The position numbers and the translations under genes were made by a program. DNA of 64,000 bases from Pseudomonas wayambapalatensis (GTDB lineage: Bacteria; Pseudomonadota; Gammaproteobacteria; Pseudomonadales; Pseudomonadaceae). The notes beneath the pieces are model-generated. The model did not search any database and was not told where the DNA came from. It was given only the letters and a program-made list of their open reading frames with translations. Where the stretch lies: positions 1,820,501 through 1,884,500 of the forward strand of contig CP077096.1 in assembly GCA_014268975.2 (NCBI GenBank), read 5' to 3'. Positions 40,547-52,669 of the stretch are shown in pieces. Numbering within the stretch: position 1 is the first letter of the stretch; every line of letters starts with the position of its first letter.

Positions 40547-40608
40547 GCCTGCGCGAAGCTGGCAAGCGCGATTCGCGGCAGGCAGAGGCCGCCGCACAAG
40601 GAGATAGC

Positions 40609-43100
<2,492 letters not shown>

Positions 43101-43122
43101 CAACAGGTCTCGGAGCTAGCCG

Positions 43123-44472
43123 ATGAAATCCTATGAAGTGAATTTTGATGGCCTGGTGGGGCCAACCCACAACTACGGCGGCCTCTCGTACGGCAACGTG
43201 GCCTCGCAGAGCAATAGCCAGCAGTGCTCCAATCCGCGAGAAGCGGCGCGCCAGGGCCTGGCGAAAATGAAAGCTCTGATGGAGATGGGCTTCAAGCAAG
43301 GCGTGCTGGCCCCGCAGGAACGACCGGATGTGGCTGCCCTGCGCCGCCTGGGCTTCACCGGCAGCGACGGCGAAGTGATCCGTCGCGCCGCCAAGGAGGC
43401 CATGCCACTGCTGGTCGCCAGTTGCTCGGCCTCGAGCATGTGGGTGGCCAACGCCGCCACCGTCAGCCCCAGCGCCGACACGGCAGACGGCCGGGTGCAT
43501 TTCACTGCAGCCAACCTCAACTGCAAGTACCACCGCAGCATCGAACACCCGACCACCAGCCGTGTGCTGGCGGCGATGTTCGCTGACGAGCAGCATTTCG
43601 CCCATCATGAGGCGCTGCCGGCGGTGGCCCAGTTCGGCGACGAGGGTGCGGCCAACCATACGCGTTTCTGCCGTGCGTACGGCGAGTCGGGCGTGGAGTT
43701 CTTCGTCTATGGCCGCAGCGCCTTCGATGCGCGCTACCCGGCGCCACAGAAGTATCCGGCGCGCCAGACCCTCGAGGCCTCCCAGGCTGTGGCCCGGTTG
43801 CATGGCCTGGGCGAGCAGGGCGTGGTCTACGCTCAACAGAATCCGGCGGTGATCGACCAGGGTGTGTTCCATAACGACGTGATTTCGGTAGGCAACGGCG
43901 AGGTGCTGTTCTACCACGAGGACGCCTTCCTCGAGACCGACACGGTGCTTGGCCAGCTGCAAGCTAAACTGGCTGCAAAGGGCGGCAACTTCCAGGCCAT
44001 CCGCGTGCCGCGTTCGGCCGTGACGGTGGAAGACGCAGTGCGTTCGTACCTGTTCAACAGCCAGTTGCTGTCGCGCGACGACGGCTCCATGCTGCTGGTG
44101 GTGCCTGAAGAGTGCCGCAACAACGAGCGGGTGTGGAGTTACCTGAACCAGCTGACCGGCCAGCAGGGCGTGGTGAAGGAGGTCAAGGTGTTCGACCTCA
44201 AGCAGAGCATGCAGAACGGCGGTGGCCCTGCCTGCCTGCGCTTGCGCGTGGCCCTGAAGGAAACGGAACTGGCGGCGGTCAACCAAGGCGTTATCATGAC
44301 CGCCCCGCTGTACGACACCCTGGTGCAGTGGGTCGACAAGCACTACCGCGACCGCCTGGGCGAAGCTGACCTTGCCGACCCGCAATTGCTGGACGAATGC
44401 CGTACGGCACTGGATGAGTTGACCCAGATCCTGAAGTTGGGTTCGGTCTATCCGTTCCAACGCCAACCTTGA
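43123..44472 (+). CDS. aruB: N-succinylarginine dihydrolase AruB (AstB)
   Basis: Hydrolyses succinylarginine to succinylornithine, ammonia and CO2. 449 residues, amidinotransferase-like fold. N-terminal motif [20 protein letters not shown]; nucleophile Cys371 in [13 protein letters not shown]. 22 bases after aruD. Confidence 0.96.
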   Translation: MKSYEVNFDGLVGPTHNYGGLSYGNVASQSNSQQCSNPREAARQGLAKMKALMEMGFKQGVLAPQERPDVAALRRLGFTGSDGEVIRRAAKEAMPLLVASCSASSMWVANAATVSPSADTADGRVHFTAANLNCKYHRSIEHPTTSRVLAAMFADEQHFAHHEALPAVAQFGDEGAANHTRFCRAYGESGVEFFVYGRSAFDARYPAPQKYPARQTLEASQAVARLHGLGEQGVVYAQQNPAVIDQGVFHNDVISVGNGEVLFYHEDAFLETDTVLGQLQAKLAAKGGNFQAIRVPRSAVTVEDAVRSYLFNSQLLSRDDGSMLLVVPEECRNNERVWSYLNQLTGQQGVVKEVKVFDLKQSMQNGGGPACLRLRVALKETELAAVNQGVIMTAPLYDTLVQWVDKHYRDRLGEADLADPQLLDECRTALDELTQILKLGSVYPFQRQP

Positions 44473-44486
44473 TAGAGAGAATTGCA

Positions 44487-44777
44487 ATGTCCGACGCCCT
44501 GCGCCTGATCCTGGAAGATGAAGACGGCACCCAGCTGGAAACCTCCTGCACCCGCTTTGCGGTGGTCTGGCAAGGCAAGGAGGTCTGGATTCAGCAGGAT
44601 GGCCGCGGTCAACTGCTGATCGGTGTCGATGTCGAGGAAGGCGATACCGAGTACGCCAACCTGCTGCTGCGCCCGATGGCCACCAACCTGGTCAGCCTGC
44701 AACTGGAGATGGAGCCTGCCGAGGTCGGTGAAGACGACGATCACGTGCACGGTCCGGACTGCGGTCACCACCACTAA
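44487..44777 (+). CDS. Small acidic protein with His-rich tail, in the aru operon
   Basis: Protein of 96 residues. A beta-strand-rich body ([26 protein letters not shown]) leads to an acidic stretch and a C-terminal [11 protein letters not shown] suited to binding a metal. It sits between aruB and aruE, the same place as a conserved unnamed gene in P. aeruginosa. One possibility is zinc delivery to the zinc enzyme AruE or to another protein; this is inference. ATG 44487 is chosen over TTG 44469. Confidence 0.85.
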   Translation: MSDALRLILEDEDGTQLETSCTRFAVVWQGKEVWIQQDGRGQLLIGVDVEEGDTEYANLLLRPMATNLVSLQLEMEPAEVGEDDDHVHGPDCGHHH

Positions 44778-44788
44778 GGAAATACCCT

Positions 44789-45796
44789 ATGCTCGCCCTC
44801 GGCAAACTGCTTGAGCTGACCCTGACCGATCACGAACCGGCCGAGAAGACCCAAGTGACCCCCAAGGGCGTGCGTTTGCGCTGGTTGGGGGAGGGCGCGC
44901 TGGAAGTGCGTCCGGCCGAGAGCGAGGATTGTGGGCTCGACCTGTTGTTGTCGGCCGGCATCCATGGCAACGAGACCGCGCCGATCGAGTTGCTCGAGCG
45001 GCTACTGCATGGTGTGGCCAACGGCAAGATCAAGCCGCGTGCCCGGGTGTTGTTCCTGTTCGGCAATCCAGCGGCGATACGCAAGGGCGAGCGCTTCATC
45101 GAGCAGGACATCAATCGCCTGTTCAACGGTCGTCATGAGCTTTCCAGTGGTTTCGAGGCGCTGCGCGCCGCGGAACTCGAGCAGTTTGCCCGGGTGTTTT
45201 TCAGCAAGCCCGAGCGCACTCGCCTGCATTACGACCTGCACACGGCCATTCGTGGTTCGAAGATCGAGCAGTTCGCGCTGTACCCGTTCAAGGAAGGGCG
45301 CAAGCACTCACGGCGCGAGCTGGCGCGCCTGGCGGCCGCCGGCATGGAAGCTGTGCTGCTGCAGAGCAAGTCGTCGATCACCTTCAGCGCCTTTACCTAT
45401 GAGCAGCTCGACGCCGAAGCCTTCACCCTGGAGTTGGGCAAGGCCCGTCCGTTCGGGCAGAACGAGCAGGTCAACCTCGACAAGCTCGAGACGCGCCTGG
45501 TGCAGTTGATCGAGCATACCGAACCTGAGACCGAGCAGAGCCTCGATGGCCTGAAGCTCTTCAGTGTCGCCCGGGAAATCATCAAGCACAGCGACAGCTT
45601 CCACCTGCACCTGCCGGCGGATATCGAGAACTTTTCCGAGCTGAGCAAGGGCTATCTGCTGGCCGAGGACCTGGCCGAAACACGTTGGATCGTGGAAGAG
45701 GAGGGGGCACGTATCATTTTCCCCAACCCAAAGGTCAGGAACGGTTTGCGGGCAGGGATCCTGATCGTGCCGGATTCCGGGCAGCGCCTGGGATAG
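44789..45796 (+). CDS. aruE: Succinylglutamate desuccinylase AruE (AstE)
   Basis: Zinc hydrolase for the last AST step, giving glutamate and succinate. 335 residues of the AspA/AstE family: zinc ligands in [16 protein letters not shown] and the later [11 protein letters not shown]. Eleven bases after the His-tailed gene. Last gene of the operon; the next gene is convergent, 4 bases away. Confidence 0.95.
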   Translation: MLALGKLLELTLTDHEPAEKTQVTPKGVRLRWLGEGALEVRPAESEDCGLDLLLSAGIHGNETAPIELLERLLHGVANGKIKPRARVLFLFGNPAAIRKGERFIEQDINRLFNGRHELSSGFEALRAAELEQFARVFFSKPERTRLHYDLHTAIRGSKIEQFALYPFKEGRKHSRRELARLAAAGMEAVLLQSKSSITFSAFTYEQLDAEAFTLELGKARPFGQNEQVNLDKLETRLVQLIEHTEPETEQSLDGLKLFSVAREIIKHSDSFHLHLPADIENFSELSKGYLLAEDLAETRWIVEEEGARIIFPNPKVRNGLRAGILIVPDSGQRLG

Positions 45797-45800
45797 GTGT

Positions 45801-46994
45801 TCAGGGGTAGGTCAGTCTCGGTGGTAGGCCCAGTTCGTGTCGCAAGGCATTTTCGTTGAACGGCGCAGGATTGGTGTCGGTGTCAGGGGTCCTTGGGTCG
45901 TCGTCGAAATCGAACAAGGAACCTGGGTTTTCTAGTCCGACAGCCAAGCGTTCGATGTTGTCGTTTACGCTTCCGGTCGCGAAGTTCCAGACGTGACAGA
46001 GCTCATGGTAGAGCATCACCAGCGAGGGTGCATCGAGCCTGGAGGCTAGCGGGTTGTAGCCGACTTCGCAGTTCAGGATGCGGTCGCCTCGTGCGCCGTT
46101 TCGGATTGTCGGGTCCCCTTGGGCAGGATCAAATCGAGCATAAGCATTGTCCATCGCTGATGTCGGCGTAATGACGACTTTCACCTTGTGCGCCACCAAC
46201 TGTTCCAGAAGCACCGAGGCACTCGGGCTGGCCCGTAGCATCACCAGCTGGCGCCTGACTTTGTCGGTGTACGCGGTATCACCCTGGATATCGAAGGTTT
46301 CGAGGTATTCCGCTGGTAGCTCTGTAGCGTATGCCTCGTAGAGCAGTGGTGCGTTGAAACCCTCCTCGACGAGAATGCTGGTGGCGTTGCCGTAGAGTCG
46401 ATCGTCCAGTGGCCCTGTTGACAGGCGATTATGTCCGGCGAAGGCCTCGATGGTCGCATTGCCCGCGTTGACCCTGATGACATCGTCGCCAGCGCCAGCA
46501 TACAGCGTGCTGTGGGCGGCGGCGCTGTGCAGGGCGTCGTTGCCCTTGCCGCCATCGATTTCCGCTTGCCGGACCCCCTCTACCACGATGTGGTCATCGC
46601 CTGCCCCGGCATCAATGAGCACCGAGCCGGCATTCAGGGGCTGGCCGTCAGGAGGCAATTGGCCCTCGATCCGGATGCTGTCGTTGCCATCGCCGGTCTC
46701 TATCACGATGCGGCTGTCGAGGGTGGATTCGACAAATACGTTGTCGTCACCGGCGCCGGTGCGGATATGCAGCATCTCTGTTTTTGCCAGGGCCAGCGTA
46801 TAGCGGGCGCCTTCGATGCGCAGCACGATGCCTTCGGGGCTTGGATGAACCGACAGTTCGGTGTCTGGGGCCAGTGCTTCGATCAGCAGCGTGTGGTCAT
46901 GGCGACTGATCGCCAGTGGGCCGCTTCTGTATGGCAGTCGTTGTGTCAGCACAAGGCCGGAAGGGGTGTGGATCTTCAGGTCTTCGGGCGCCAT
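45801..46994 (-). CDS. RTX-repeat protein with C-terminal M91-type (NleD/HopH1-like) zinc metallopeptidase domain
   Basis: Protein of 397 residues. No clear signal peptide. Residues about 79-205 carry RTX-like units (GAGDDNVFV, GDGNDSIRI, GAGDDHIVV, GKGNDALHS, GAGDDVIRV) that would form a calcium-binding beta roll. The C-terminal part (about 210-397) has the zinc motif HELCH at 330-334 and ends FNENALRHELGLPPRLTY, the tail pattern of M91 peptidases such as NleD and HopH1, effectors that cleave host MAP kinases. ATG 46994 has AAGGAGA upstream. It stands alone between aruE and alaS with no secretion genes nearby. Zinc-peptidase and repeat calls are from sequence; effector role is inference. Confidence 0.78.
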   Translation of the reverse strand: MAPEDLKIHTPSGLVLTQRLPYRSGPLAISRHDHTLLIEALAPDTELSVHPSPEGIVLRIEGARYTLALAKTEMLHIRTGAGDDNVFVESTLDSRIVIETGDGNDSIRIEGQLPPDGQPLNAGSVLIDAGAGDDHIVVEGVRQAEIDGGKGNDALHSAAAHSTLYAGAGDDVIRVNAGNATIEAFAGHNRLSTGPLDDRLYGNATSILVEEGFNAPLLYEAYATELPAEYLETFDIQGDTAYTDKVRRQLVMLRASPSASVLLEQLVAHKVKVVITPTSAMDNAYARFDPAQGDPTIRNGARGDRILNCEVGYNPLASRLDAPSLVMLYHELCHVWNFATGSVNDNIERLAVGLENPGSLFDFDDDPRTPDTDTNPAPFNENALRHELGLPPRLTYP

Positions 46995-47351
46995 GGGCGT
47001 CTCCTTTCATGGGGGAGATTGCATTCTGGCGTTGGTTCGGTGGTTCCAGTGGTACTCATGTACCGCCTGAATAATCAGCATGAGAAGGCGGATGAAGGGG
47101 ATTTAATTTGCCGCCTATTCCCTTTTCCCTTCCTCTGGGCGGTAATTGGCTTGTCAGTGACGAAAGCCGCGATTTAGCATCCGCTCATGTCGTTTTTGCC
47201 CGTTCGCAACGGAAAAACTGTCCGATTGCCGGTTTCCATCGCATAAACACACTGCACCTCGATTGCAGGACCGATATAATGCGGCCCTTTGCCGTCGTTT
47301 CGTCGATCCGACGCGTTAGCCCAAACGGCCGCCGTTTCCGTGGAAGAACCT
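46995..47351. other. Divergent regulatory gap between the metallopeptidase gene and alaS
   Basis: No supported gene. It contains the alaS promoter near 47252-47280 and presumably the minus-strand promoter of the metallopeptidase. The stretch 47040-47220 is less GC-rich than flanking genes. Confidence 0.5.
47252..47280 (+). promoter_or_regulatory. Candidate alaS promoter
   Basis: Perfect TATAAT at 47275-47280 with CTGCAC 17 bases upstream; followed by GCGGCCC, resembling a stringent-control discriminator. Confidence 0.6.
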
Positions 47352-49976
47352 ATGAAAAGCGCAGAAATCCGTGAAGCCTTCCTTCGCTTCTTCGAAGAGC
47401 AGGGACATACCCGAGTCGCCTCCAGTTCGCTGATCCCGAACAACGACCCAACCCTGCTGTTCACCAACGCAGGCATGAACCAGTTCAAGGACTGCTTCCT
47501 GGGTGCCGAAAAGCGTGCCTACACCCGCGCTGTCAGCAGCCAGAAGTGCGTGCGCGCCGGTGGCAAGCACAACGACCTGGAAAACGTCGGCTACACCGCG
47601 CGTCACCACACCTTTTTCGAAATGCTGGGCAACTTCAGCTTCGGTGACTACTTCAAGCGCGACGCGATCACCTTCGCCTGGACCTTCCTGACCTCCGACA
47701 AGTGGCTGAACCTGCCCAAGGAAAAGCTCTGGGTCACCGTCTACGCCACCGACGACGAAGCCTACGACATCTGGACCAAGGAAGTCGGCGTGCCGGCCGA
47801 GCGCATGGTGCGCATCGGTGACAACAAGGGTGCTCCGTACGCTTCCGACAACTTCTGGACCATGGGCGATACCGGTCCTTGCGGTCCGTGCACCGAGATC
47901 TTCTACGACCACGGCGCCGACATCTGGGGTGGCCCGCCCGGCTCGCCGGAAGAAGACGGCGACCGCTACATCGAGATCTGGAACAACGTCTTCATGCAGT
48001 TCAATCGCACTGCCGACGGCGTCCTGCACCCGCTGCCCGCCCCGTCGGTGGACACCGGCATGGGCCTTGAGCGCATCAGTGCGGTCATGCAGCACGTGCA
48101 CTCGAACTACGAGATCGATCTGTTCCAGAGCCTGCTCGACGCCGCGGCCCAGGCCATCGGTTGCCGCAACGAAGAGCAGTCGTCGCTGAAAGTGGTCGCC
48201 GACCACATCCGTTCCTGCGGCTTCCTGATCGCCGACGGCGTACTGCCGTCCAATGAAGGCCGTGGCTATGTGCTGCGCCGCATCATTCGCCGCGCCTGCC
48301 GCCACGGCAACAAACTTGGTGCCAAGGGCAGCTTCTTCCACAAGGTCGTGGCTGCACTGGTCAACGAGATGGGTGAAGCCTTCCCCGAGCTCAAGAACCA
48401 GCAGGCGCACATCGAGCGCGTACTCAAGACCGAGGAAGAACAGTTCGCCAAGACCCTCGAGCAGGGCCTGCGCATCCTCGAGCAGGACCTGTCGCAGCTG
48501 CAGGGCAAGGTCGTGCCGGGCGACGTGGTGTTCAAGCTGTACGACACCTACGGCTTCCCCATGGACCTGACTGCCGACATCGCCCGCGAGCGTGAGCTGA
48601 CCATCGACGAAGCCGGCTTCGAGCGCGAGATGGACGCCCAGCGCGAGCGCGCCCGCTCGGCCAGCGCCTTCGGCATGGACTACAACAGCCTGGTCAAGGT
48701 CGATACCGCCACCGATTTCCTCGGGTACAGCACCACCGAAGGCCAGGGCAAGATCATCGCCCTGTACAAGGATGGCCAGTCGGTCGATCAGCTGGGCGAA
48801 GGCGAGGAGGGCGTGGTCGTCCTGGATCGCACGCCGTTCTATGCCGAATCTGGCGGTCAGGTCGGTGACAGCGGCTACCTGCAGGCTGGGGCTGCGCGCT
48901 TCGACGTGCGCGACACCACCAAGACCGGCGGTGCCTTCCTGCACCACGGCGTGGTCGCCAGCGGCGCGCTGCTGATTGGTGCCCCGGTCGAGGCTCGCGT
49001 GGATGCCGACGTGCAGCACGCCACCTCGCTGAACCACTCCGCCACCCACCTGCTGCACGCTGCACTGCGTGAAGTGCTGGGCGAGCACGTCCAGCAGAAG
49101 GGCTCGCTGGTCGACAGCCAACGCCTGCGTTTCGACTTCAGCCACTTCGAGGCGGTGACGCCTGCGCAGATCAAGGCCCTGGAAGACATCGTCAACCGCG
49201 AAGTGCGTAAGAACTCCGCGGTCGAAACCATCGAGACCGATATCGAGACCGCCAAGCGCAAGGGCGCCATGGCGCTGTTCGGTGAGAAATACGGCGACAC
49301 CGTGCGTGTGCTGAGCATGGGCGGCGACTTCTCGGTCGAGCTGTGCGGGGGTATTCATGCCAAGCGCACCGGCGATATCAGCCTGTTCAAGATTATCAGT
49401 GAAGGTGGCGTAGCCTCCGGTGTGCGTCGTATCGAGGCGATCACCGGTGCTGCGGCGCTGGCCTACCTGAACGCTGCCGAGGAGCAGGTCAAGGAAGCTG
49501 CGCAACTGGTCAAGGGTAACCGCGACAACCTGATCGACAAGCTGTCGGCTGTGCTCGAGCGCAACCGTCAGCTGGAGAAGCAGCTCGAACAGCTGCAGGC
49601 CAAGGCCGCCAGCGCCGCAGGGGACGATCTCTCCAGTGCGGCCGTTGAGGTCAAGGGTGCCAAGGTGCTTGCCGCTCGCCTGGATGGGCAGGATGGCAAG
49701 GCGCTGCTGGCGCTCGTCGATCAGTTGAAGAACAAGCTCGGCCATGCAGTGATCCTGCTGGGCAGCGAGCATGAGGGCAAGGTCGTGCTGGTGGCCGGCG
49801 TGACCAAGGACCTCTCCAGCCAACTCAAGGCTGGTGACCTGATGAAACAGGCCGCTGCGGCGGTTGGCGGCAAGGGCGGTGGTCGTCCGGACATGGCCCA
49901 GGGTGGCGGCGTCGACGTCGCTGCACTGGATCAGGCCCTGGCACTGGCCGTGCCGTTCGCCGAGCAGGGGCTTTGA
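47352..49976 (+). CDS. alaS: Alanyl-tRNA synthetase
   Basis: Charges tRNA-Ala. 874 residues. Class II catalytic core from the N-terminus ([32 protein letters not shown]), editing domain with zinc-site [16 protein letters not shown] and the C-x3-H element [12 protein letters not shown], then the C-Ala domain with [14 protein letters not shown] 47352 gives the conserved N-terminus. Followed by a hairpin and lysC. Confidence 0.98.
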   Translation: MKSAEIREAFLRFFEEQGHTRVASSSLIPNNDPTLLFTNAGMNQFKDCFLGAEKRAYTRAVSSQKCVRAGGKHNDLENVGYTARHHTFFEMLGNFSFGDYFKRDAITFAWTFLTSDKWLNLPKEKLWVTVYATDDEAYDIWTKEVGVPAERMVRIGDNKGAPYASDNFWTMGDTGPCGPCTEIFYDHGADIWGGPPGSPEEDGDRYIEIWNNVFMQFNRTADGVLHPLPAPSVDTGMGLERISAVMQHVHSNYEIDLFQSLLDAAAQAIGCRNEEQSSLKVVADHIRSCGFLIADGVLPSNEGRGYVLRRIIRRACRHGNKLGAKGSFFHKVVAALVNEMGEAFPELKNQQAHIERVLKTEEEQFAKTLEQGLRILEQDLSQLQGKVVPGDVVFKLYDTYGFPMDLTADIARERELTIDEAGFEREMDAQRERARSASAFGMDYNSLVKVDTATDFLGYSTTEGQGKIIALYKDGQSVDQLGEGEEGVVVLDRTPFYAESGGQVGDSGYLQAGAARFDVRDTTKTGGAFLHHGVVASGALLIGAPVEARVDADVQHATSLNHSATHLLHAALREVLGEHVQQKGSLVDSQRLRFDFSHFEAVTPAQIKALEDIVNREVRKNSAVETIETDIETAKRKGAMALFGEKYGDTVRVLSMGGDFSVELCGGIHAKRTGDISLFKIISEGGVASGVRRIEAITGAAALAYLNAAEEQVKEAAQLVKGNRDNLIDKLSAVLERNRQLEKQLEQLQAKAASAAGDDLSSAAVEVKGAKVLAARLDGQDGKALLALVDQLKNKLGHAVILLGSEHEGKVVLVAGVTKDLSSQLKAGDLMKQAAAAVGGKGGGRPDMAQGGGVDVAALDQALALAVPFAEQGL

Positions 49977-49980
49977 GATG

Positions 49981-50011
49981 ACGCGCCCCGTAGTCTTGTT
50001 GCGGGGCGCGT
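49981..50011 (+). terminator. Hairpin between alaS and lysC
   Basis: ACGCGCCCCG and CGGGGCGCGT, a 10-bp perfect stem with an 11-base loop, starting 4 bases after the alaS stop. Weak T-richness (GATTGTTT) follows 7-15 bases later; possibly partial termination before lysC. Confidence 0.6.
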
Positions 50012-50060
50012 CAGGAAGGATTGTTTACTGGGTGCCCTTCGTGGGCTGAGGCACTTTGAA

Positions 50061-51296
50061 ATGGCGTTGATCGTACAGAAATTTGGCGGCACCTCCGTCG
50101 GCTCCATCGAGCGGATCGAGCAGGTGGCCGACAAGGTCAAGAAACACCGCGAGGCGGGCGATGACCTGGTGGTTGTGCTGTCGGCCATGAGCGGGGAAAC
50201 CAACCGCCTGATCGACCTGGCCAAGCAGGTCTCCGATCAGCTGGTTCCGCGTGAACTGGACGTTATCGTGTCGACCGGCGAGCAGGTGACCATCGCGCTG
50301 CTGGCCATGGCGCTGATCAAGCGTGGCGTGCCGGCGGTGTCCTACACCGGCAACCAGGTGCGCATCCTGACCGACAGCGCGCACAACAAGGCGCGCATCC
50401 TGCAGATCGATGACCAGAAGATCCGCGCCGACCTCAAGGCTGGCACCGTGGTCGTGGTCGCAGGTTTCCAGGGTGTCGACGAGCACGGCAACATCACCAC
50501 CCTCGGGCGTGGTGGCTCCGACACTACCGGTGTTGCCCTGGCGGCAGCGCTGGGTGCCGACGAGTGCCAGATCTACACCGACGTCGACGGCGTCTATACC
50601 ACCGATCCACGCGTGGTGCCGCAGGCCCGTCGCCTGGAGAAGATCACCTTTGAAGAGATGCTGGAAATGGCCAGCCTCGGTTCCAAGGTGCTGCAGATCC
50701 GTTCGGTGGAGTTCGCCGGCAAGTACAACGTTCCGCTGCGCGTGCTGCACAGCTTCAAGGAGGGTCCGGGTACCCTCATTACCATCGATGAAGAGGAATC
50801 CATGGAACAGCCGATCATTTCCGGTATCGCCTTCAACCGTGATGAGGCCAAGCTGACCATTCGCGGCGTGCCGGACACCCCGGGCGTTGCTTTCAAGATC
50901 CTCGGCCCGATCAGCGCCGCGAACATCGAAGTGGACATGATCGTGCAGAACGTCTCGCACGATAACACCACCGACTTCACCTTCACCGTGCACCGCAACG
51001 AGTACGAGAAGGCTCTGAGCGTGCTGGAGAACACCGCGCGCGAAATCGGTGCCCGTGAAGTGATCGGCGATACCAAGATCGCCAAGGTGTCGATCGTCGG
51101 CGTCGGCATGCGCTCCCATGCGGGCGTGGCCAGCCGTATGTTCGAGGCCCTGGCCAAGGAGAGCATCAACATCCAGATGATCTCCACCTCCGAGATCAAG
51201 GTGTCGGTGGTGATCGAAGAGAAGTACCTGGAGCTGGCCGTACGCGCGCTGCATACCGCGTTCGAGCTCGATGCGCCTGCTCGACAGAGCGAGTGA
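50061..51296 (+). CDS. lysC: Aspartate kinase LysC
   Basis: Phosphorylates aspartate, the first step to lysine, threonine, methionine and diaminopimelate. 411 residues: kinase domain with VQKFGGTSVGSIERIEQVA and GRGGSDTTGVALAAAL, then two ACT domains (about 265-405) for feedback control, with FKILGPISAANIEVDMIVQN. An internal ATG near residue 248 (MEQPIISG) could produce the beta subunit alone, as described for aspartokinases of this alpha2beta2 type. Confidence 0.96.
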   Translation: MALIVQKFGGTSVGSIERIEQVADKVKKHREAGDDLVVVLSAMSGETNRLIDLAKQVSDQLVPRELDVIVSTGEQVTIALLAMALIKRGVPAVSYTGNQVRILTDSAHNKARILQIDDQKIRADLKAGTVVVVAGFQGVDEHGNITTLGRGGSDTTGVALAAALGADECQIYTDVDGVYTTDPRVVPQARRLEKITFEEMLEMASLGSKVLQIRSVEFAGKYNVPLRVLHSFKEGPGTLITIDEEESMEQPIISGIAFNRDEAKLTIRGVPDTPGVAFKILGPISAANIEVDMIVQNVSHDNTTDFTFTVHRNEYEKALSVLENTAREIGAREVIGDTKIAKVSIVGVGMRSHAGVASRMFEALAKESINIQMISTSEIKVSVVIEEKYLELAVRALHTAFELDAPARQSE

Positions 51297-51306
51297 CGCA
51301 TTGCCC

Positions 51307-51334
51307 TGGGGGGGCGCGGCTCTGGCCGCGCCCT
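51307..51334 (+). terminator. Possible terminator after lysC
   Basis: GGGCGCGG-CTCTGG-CCGCGCCC stem 10 bases after the lysC stop, followed by a weakly T-containing stretch. Confidence 0.5.
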
Positions 51335-51470
51335 TCGCGTTTCTGGCGGTCATGCAGGTTACTGTCCTTTCCTGCCTGACCGCCGATAAAGAGGGCTGGG
51401 CCTTCGTCCCGAGCTGCCCTCTGTTTCCAACAGACTGTTGTCCCTGAATGAACTGCGTGAGGAGAAAGCT

Positions 51471-51659
51471 ATGTTGATTCTGACTCGTCGGTGCGCCGAG
51501 AGCCTGATCATTGGTGATGGTGAGATCACCGTGACGGTCCTGGGTGTCAAAGGCAACCAGGTACGAATCGGTGTGAGTGCCCCTAAGGAAGTGGCTGTTC
51601 ACCGCGAGGAAATCTACCTGCGGATCAAGAAAGAGAAGGACGAAGAACCAACCCTTTAA
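51471..51659 (+). CDS. rsmA: RNA-binding global regulator RsmA/CsrA
   Basis: Dimeric RNA-binding protein that blocks ribosome access to mRNAs with GGA-containing hairpins; controls secretion and secondary metabolism in pseudomonads under GacS/GacA. 62 residues, family core [15 protein letters not shown], with the RNA-contact residues in [10 protein letters not shown]. Strong GAGGAGA ribosome site. Placed between lysC and tRNA-Ser as in other Pseudomonas. Confidence 0.97.
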   Translation: MLILTRRCAESLIIGDGEITVTVLGVKGNQVRIGVSAPKEVAVHREEIYLRIKKEKDEEPTL

Positions 51660-51660
51660 T

Positions 51661-51684
51661 TTTTTTGAAGTTTTTTTCAAAAAA
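51661..51684 (+). terminator. AT-only hairpin after rsmA
   Basis: TTTTTTGAA and TTCAAAAAA (51661-51669, 51676-51684), directly after the rsmA stop. Weak stem; terminator role is uncertain. Confidence 0.4.
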
Positions 51685-51688
51685 GGGT

Positions 51689-51717
51689 TTGCAAACGGGG
51701 AAGGGTCTGGTTAATAT
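51689..51717 (+). promoter_or_regulatory. tRNA-Ser promoter
   Basis: TTGCAA, 17-base spacer, TAATAT, 15 bases before the tRNA; GC-rich discriminator CGCCCC. Confidence 0.7.
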
Positions 51718-51731
51718 ACGCCCCGTGTTGC

Positions 51732-51822
51732 GGTGAGGTGGCCGAGTGGCCGAAGGCGCTCCCCTGCTAAGGGAGTATACCTCATAAGGGTATCGGGGGT
51801 TCGAATCCCCCCTTCACCGCCA
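51732..51822 (+). tRNA. tRNA-Ser (GCT)
   Basis: 91 bases with a long variable arm. Acceptor GGTGAGG pairs with CTTCACC; anticodon loop CTGCTAA; T arm GGGGGTTCGAATCCCCC; CCA encoded. Confidence 0.97.
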
Positions 51823-51887
51823 TTCTTCGTGTAGGGCGCTGTAATCGGTCAAAACGCTTAAGTCGTTGAAATTAAACGAAAAAGTAC

Positions 51888-51915
51888 TTGGCAAAACGAT
51901 TTGGCGAACTATAAT
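51888..51915 (+). promoter_or_regulatory. Promoter of the tRNA-Arg cluster
   Basis: TTGGCA, 16-base spacer, perfect TATAAT, then GCGCGGC discriminator, 14 bases before the first tRNA-Arg. Confidence 0.7.
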
Positions 51916-51929
51916 GCGCGGCAAGACAC

Positions 51930-52006
51930 GGACTCATAGCTCAGCTGGATAGAGTACTCGGCTACGAACCGAGCGGTCGGAGGTTCGAATCCTCCTGAGT
52001 CCGCCA
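51930..52006 (+). tRNA. tRNA-Arg (ACG), copy 1
   Basis: 77 bases. Acceptor GGACTCA / TGAGTCC, anticodon loop CTACGAA, CCA encoded. Identical to copies 2 and 3. Confidence 0.97.
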
Positions 52007-52044
52007 TACAATGAGGCGGTTTTCTTTGGAAGACGCATCATTTC

Positions 52045-52073
52045 ACCAGTGGTAATCTGGTCTAAAACTACCA
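52045..52073 (+). repeat. Spacer repeat between tRNA-Arg copies (first)
   Basis: 29 bases beginning ACCAGTGGTAATCTGG, identical to 52195-52223. Shows that the tRNA units were duplicated in tandem (period 149-150 bases). Confidence 0.9.
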
Positions 52074-52078
52074 TCGAC

Positions 52079-52155
52079 GGACTCATAGCTCAGCTGGATA
52101 GAGTACTCGGCTACGAACCGAGCGGTCGGAGGTTCGAATCCTCCTGAGTCCGCCA
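52079..52155 (+). tRNA. tRNA-Arg (ACG), copy 2
   Basis: Identical in sequence to copy 1, anticodon loop CTACGAA, CCA encoded. No separate promoter seen; probably one precursor transcript. Confidence 0.97.
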
Positions 52156-52194
52156 CTTTCTGAAGTGGTTTTGCTTGTCAAGGCAGCTTCAAAA

Positions 52195-52223
52195 ACCAGT
52201 GGTAATCTGGTCTAAAACTACCA
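52195..52223 (+). repeat. Spacer repeat between tRNA-Arg copies (second)
   Basis: Exact copy of the 29-base element at 52045. Confidence 0.9.
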
Positions 52224-52228
52224 ACCAC

Positions 52229-52305
52229 GGACTCATAGCTCAGCTGGATAGAGTACTCGGCTACGAACCGAGCGGTCGGAGGTTCGAATCCTCCTGAGTC
52301 CGCCA
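52229..52305 (+). tRNA. tRNA-Arg (ACG), copy 3
   Basis: Third identical copy, CCA encoded, followed within 10 bases by a terminator. Confidence 0.97.
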
Positions 52306-52309
52306 CACC

Positions 52310-52339
52310 AAAAAGCCCGCTCCTGTAGCGGGCTTTTTC
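52310..52339 (+). terminator. Intrinsic terminator of the tRNA cluster
   Basis: AGCCCGCT-CCTGT-AGCGGGCT followed by TTTCTTTT. Confidence 0.92.
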
Positions 52340-52669
52340 TTTTCTGCCGTTTCACGGATTTGTCAATGCCACACGGCTAGACTCCGTATGAACACCACTG
52401 CACATCGATGTGCTTTTTCGCTGCTGCCTGCCGTCGCACTGTTGGCTTCGAGCGTTGTCACAGCTTTATCGCGCAAACGATTGTTCCGGCCAAAAATTTA
52501 AGCGATCTGACAGCTTGAGCAGTGTATGATTGCGCCCGTCAGCCCCGCCGGGGCTTGTGGAATACCACCATGGACTTACCCAGTAGTTACCCCTTAATAC
52601 GCGTTATCAAGCCAGATCTGACCGATTGATTCTCCCGGCGTGCTCCGCTGCTGGGAGTGGAGTTCGCCT
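52340..52669. other. mgtE leader region
   Basis: 330 bases without a supported gene. A GTATGAT element near 52524 may be the -10 of mgtE. The leader contains short GC-rich inverted segments (for example CAGCCCCGCCGGGGCTTG near 52541) but I do not recognise a magnesium riboswitch. Confidence 0.4.

Noticed and set aside
47316..49823. 835-codon open frame on the minus strand over alaS
   Set aside because: Antisense shadow of alaS; low-complexity His/Gln/Val-rich translation with no motifs.
50025..51680. 551-codon minus-strand frame over lysC and rsmA
   Set aside because: Shadow spanning two well-supported genes on the other strand.
51930..52305. Regular direct repeats resembling a CRISPR array
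   Set aside because: The repeats are intact tRNA-Arg genes of 77 bases with cloverleaf pairing; no cas genes.
52340..52669. Magnesium riboswitch before mgtE
   Set aside because: No M-box-like conserved blocks seen; that riboswitch is mainly known from Firmicutes.
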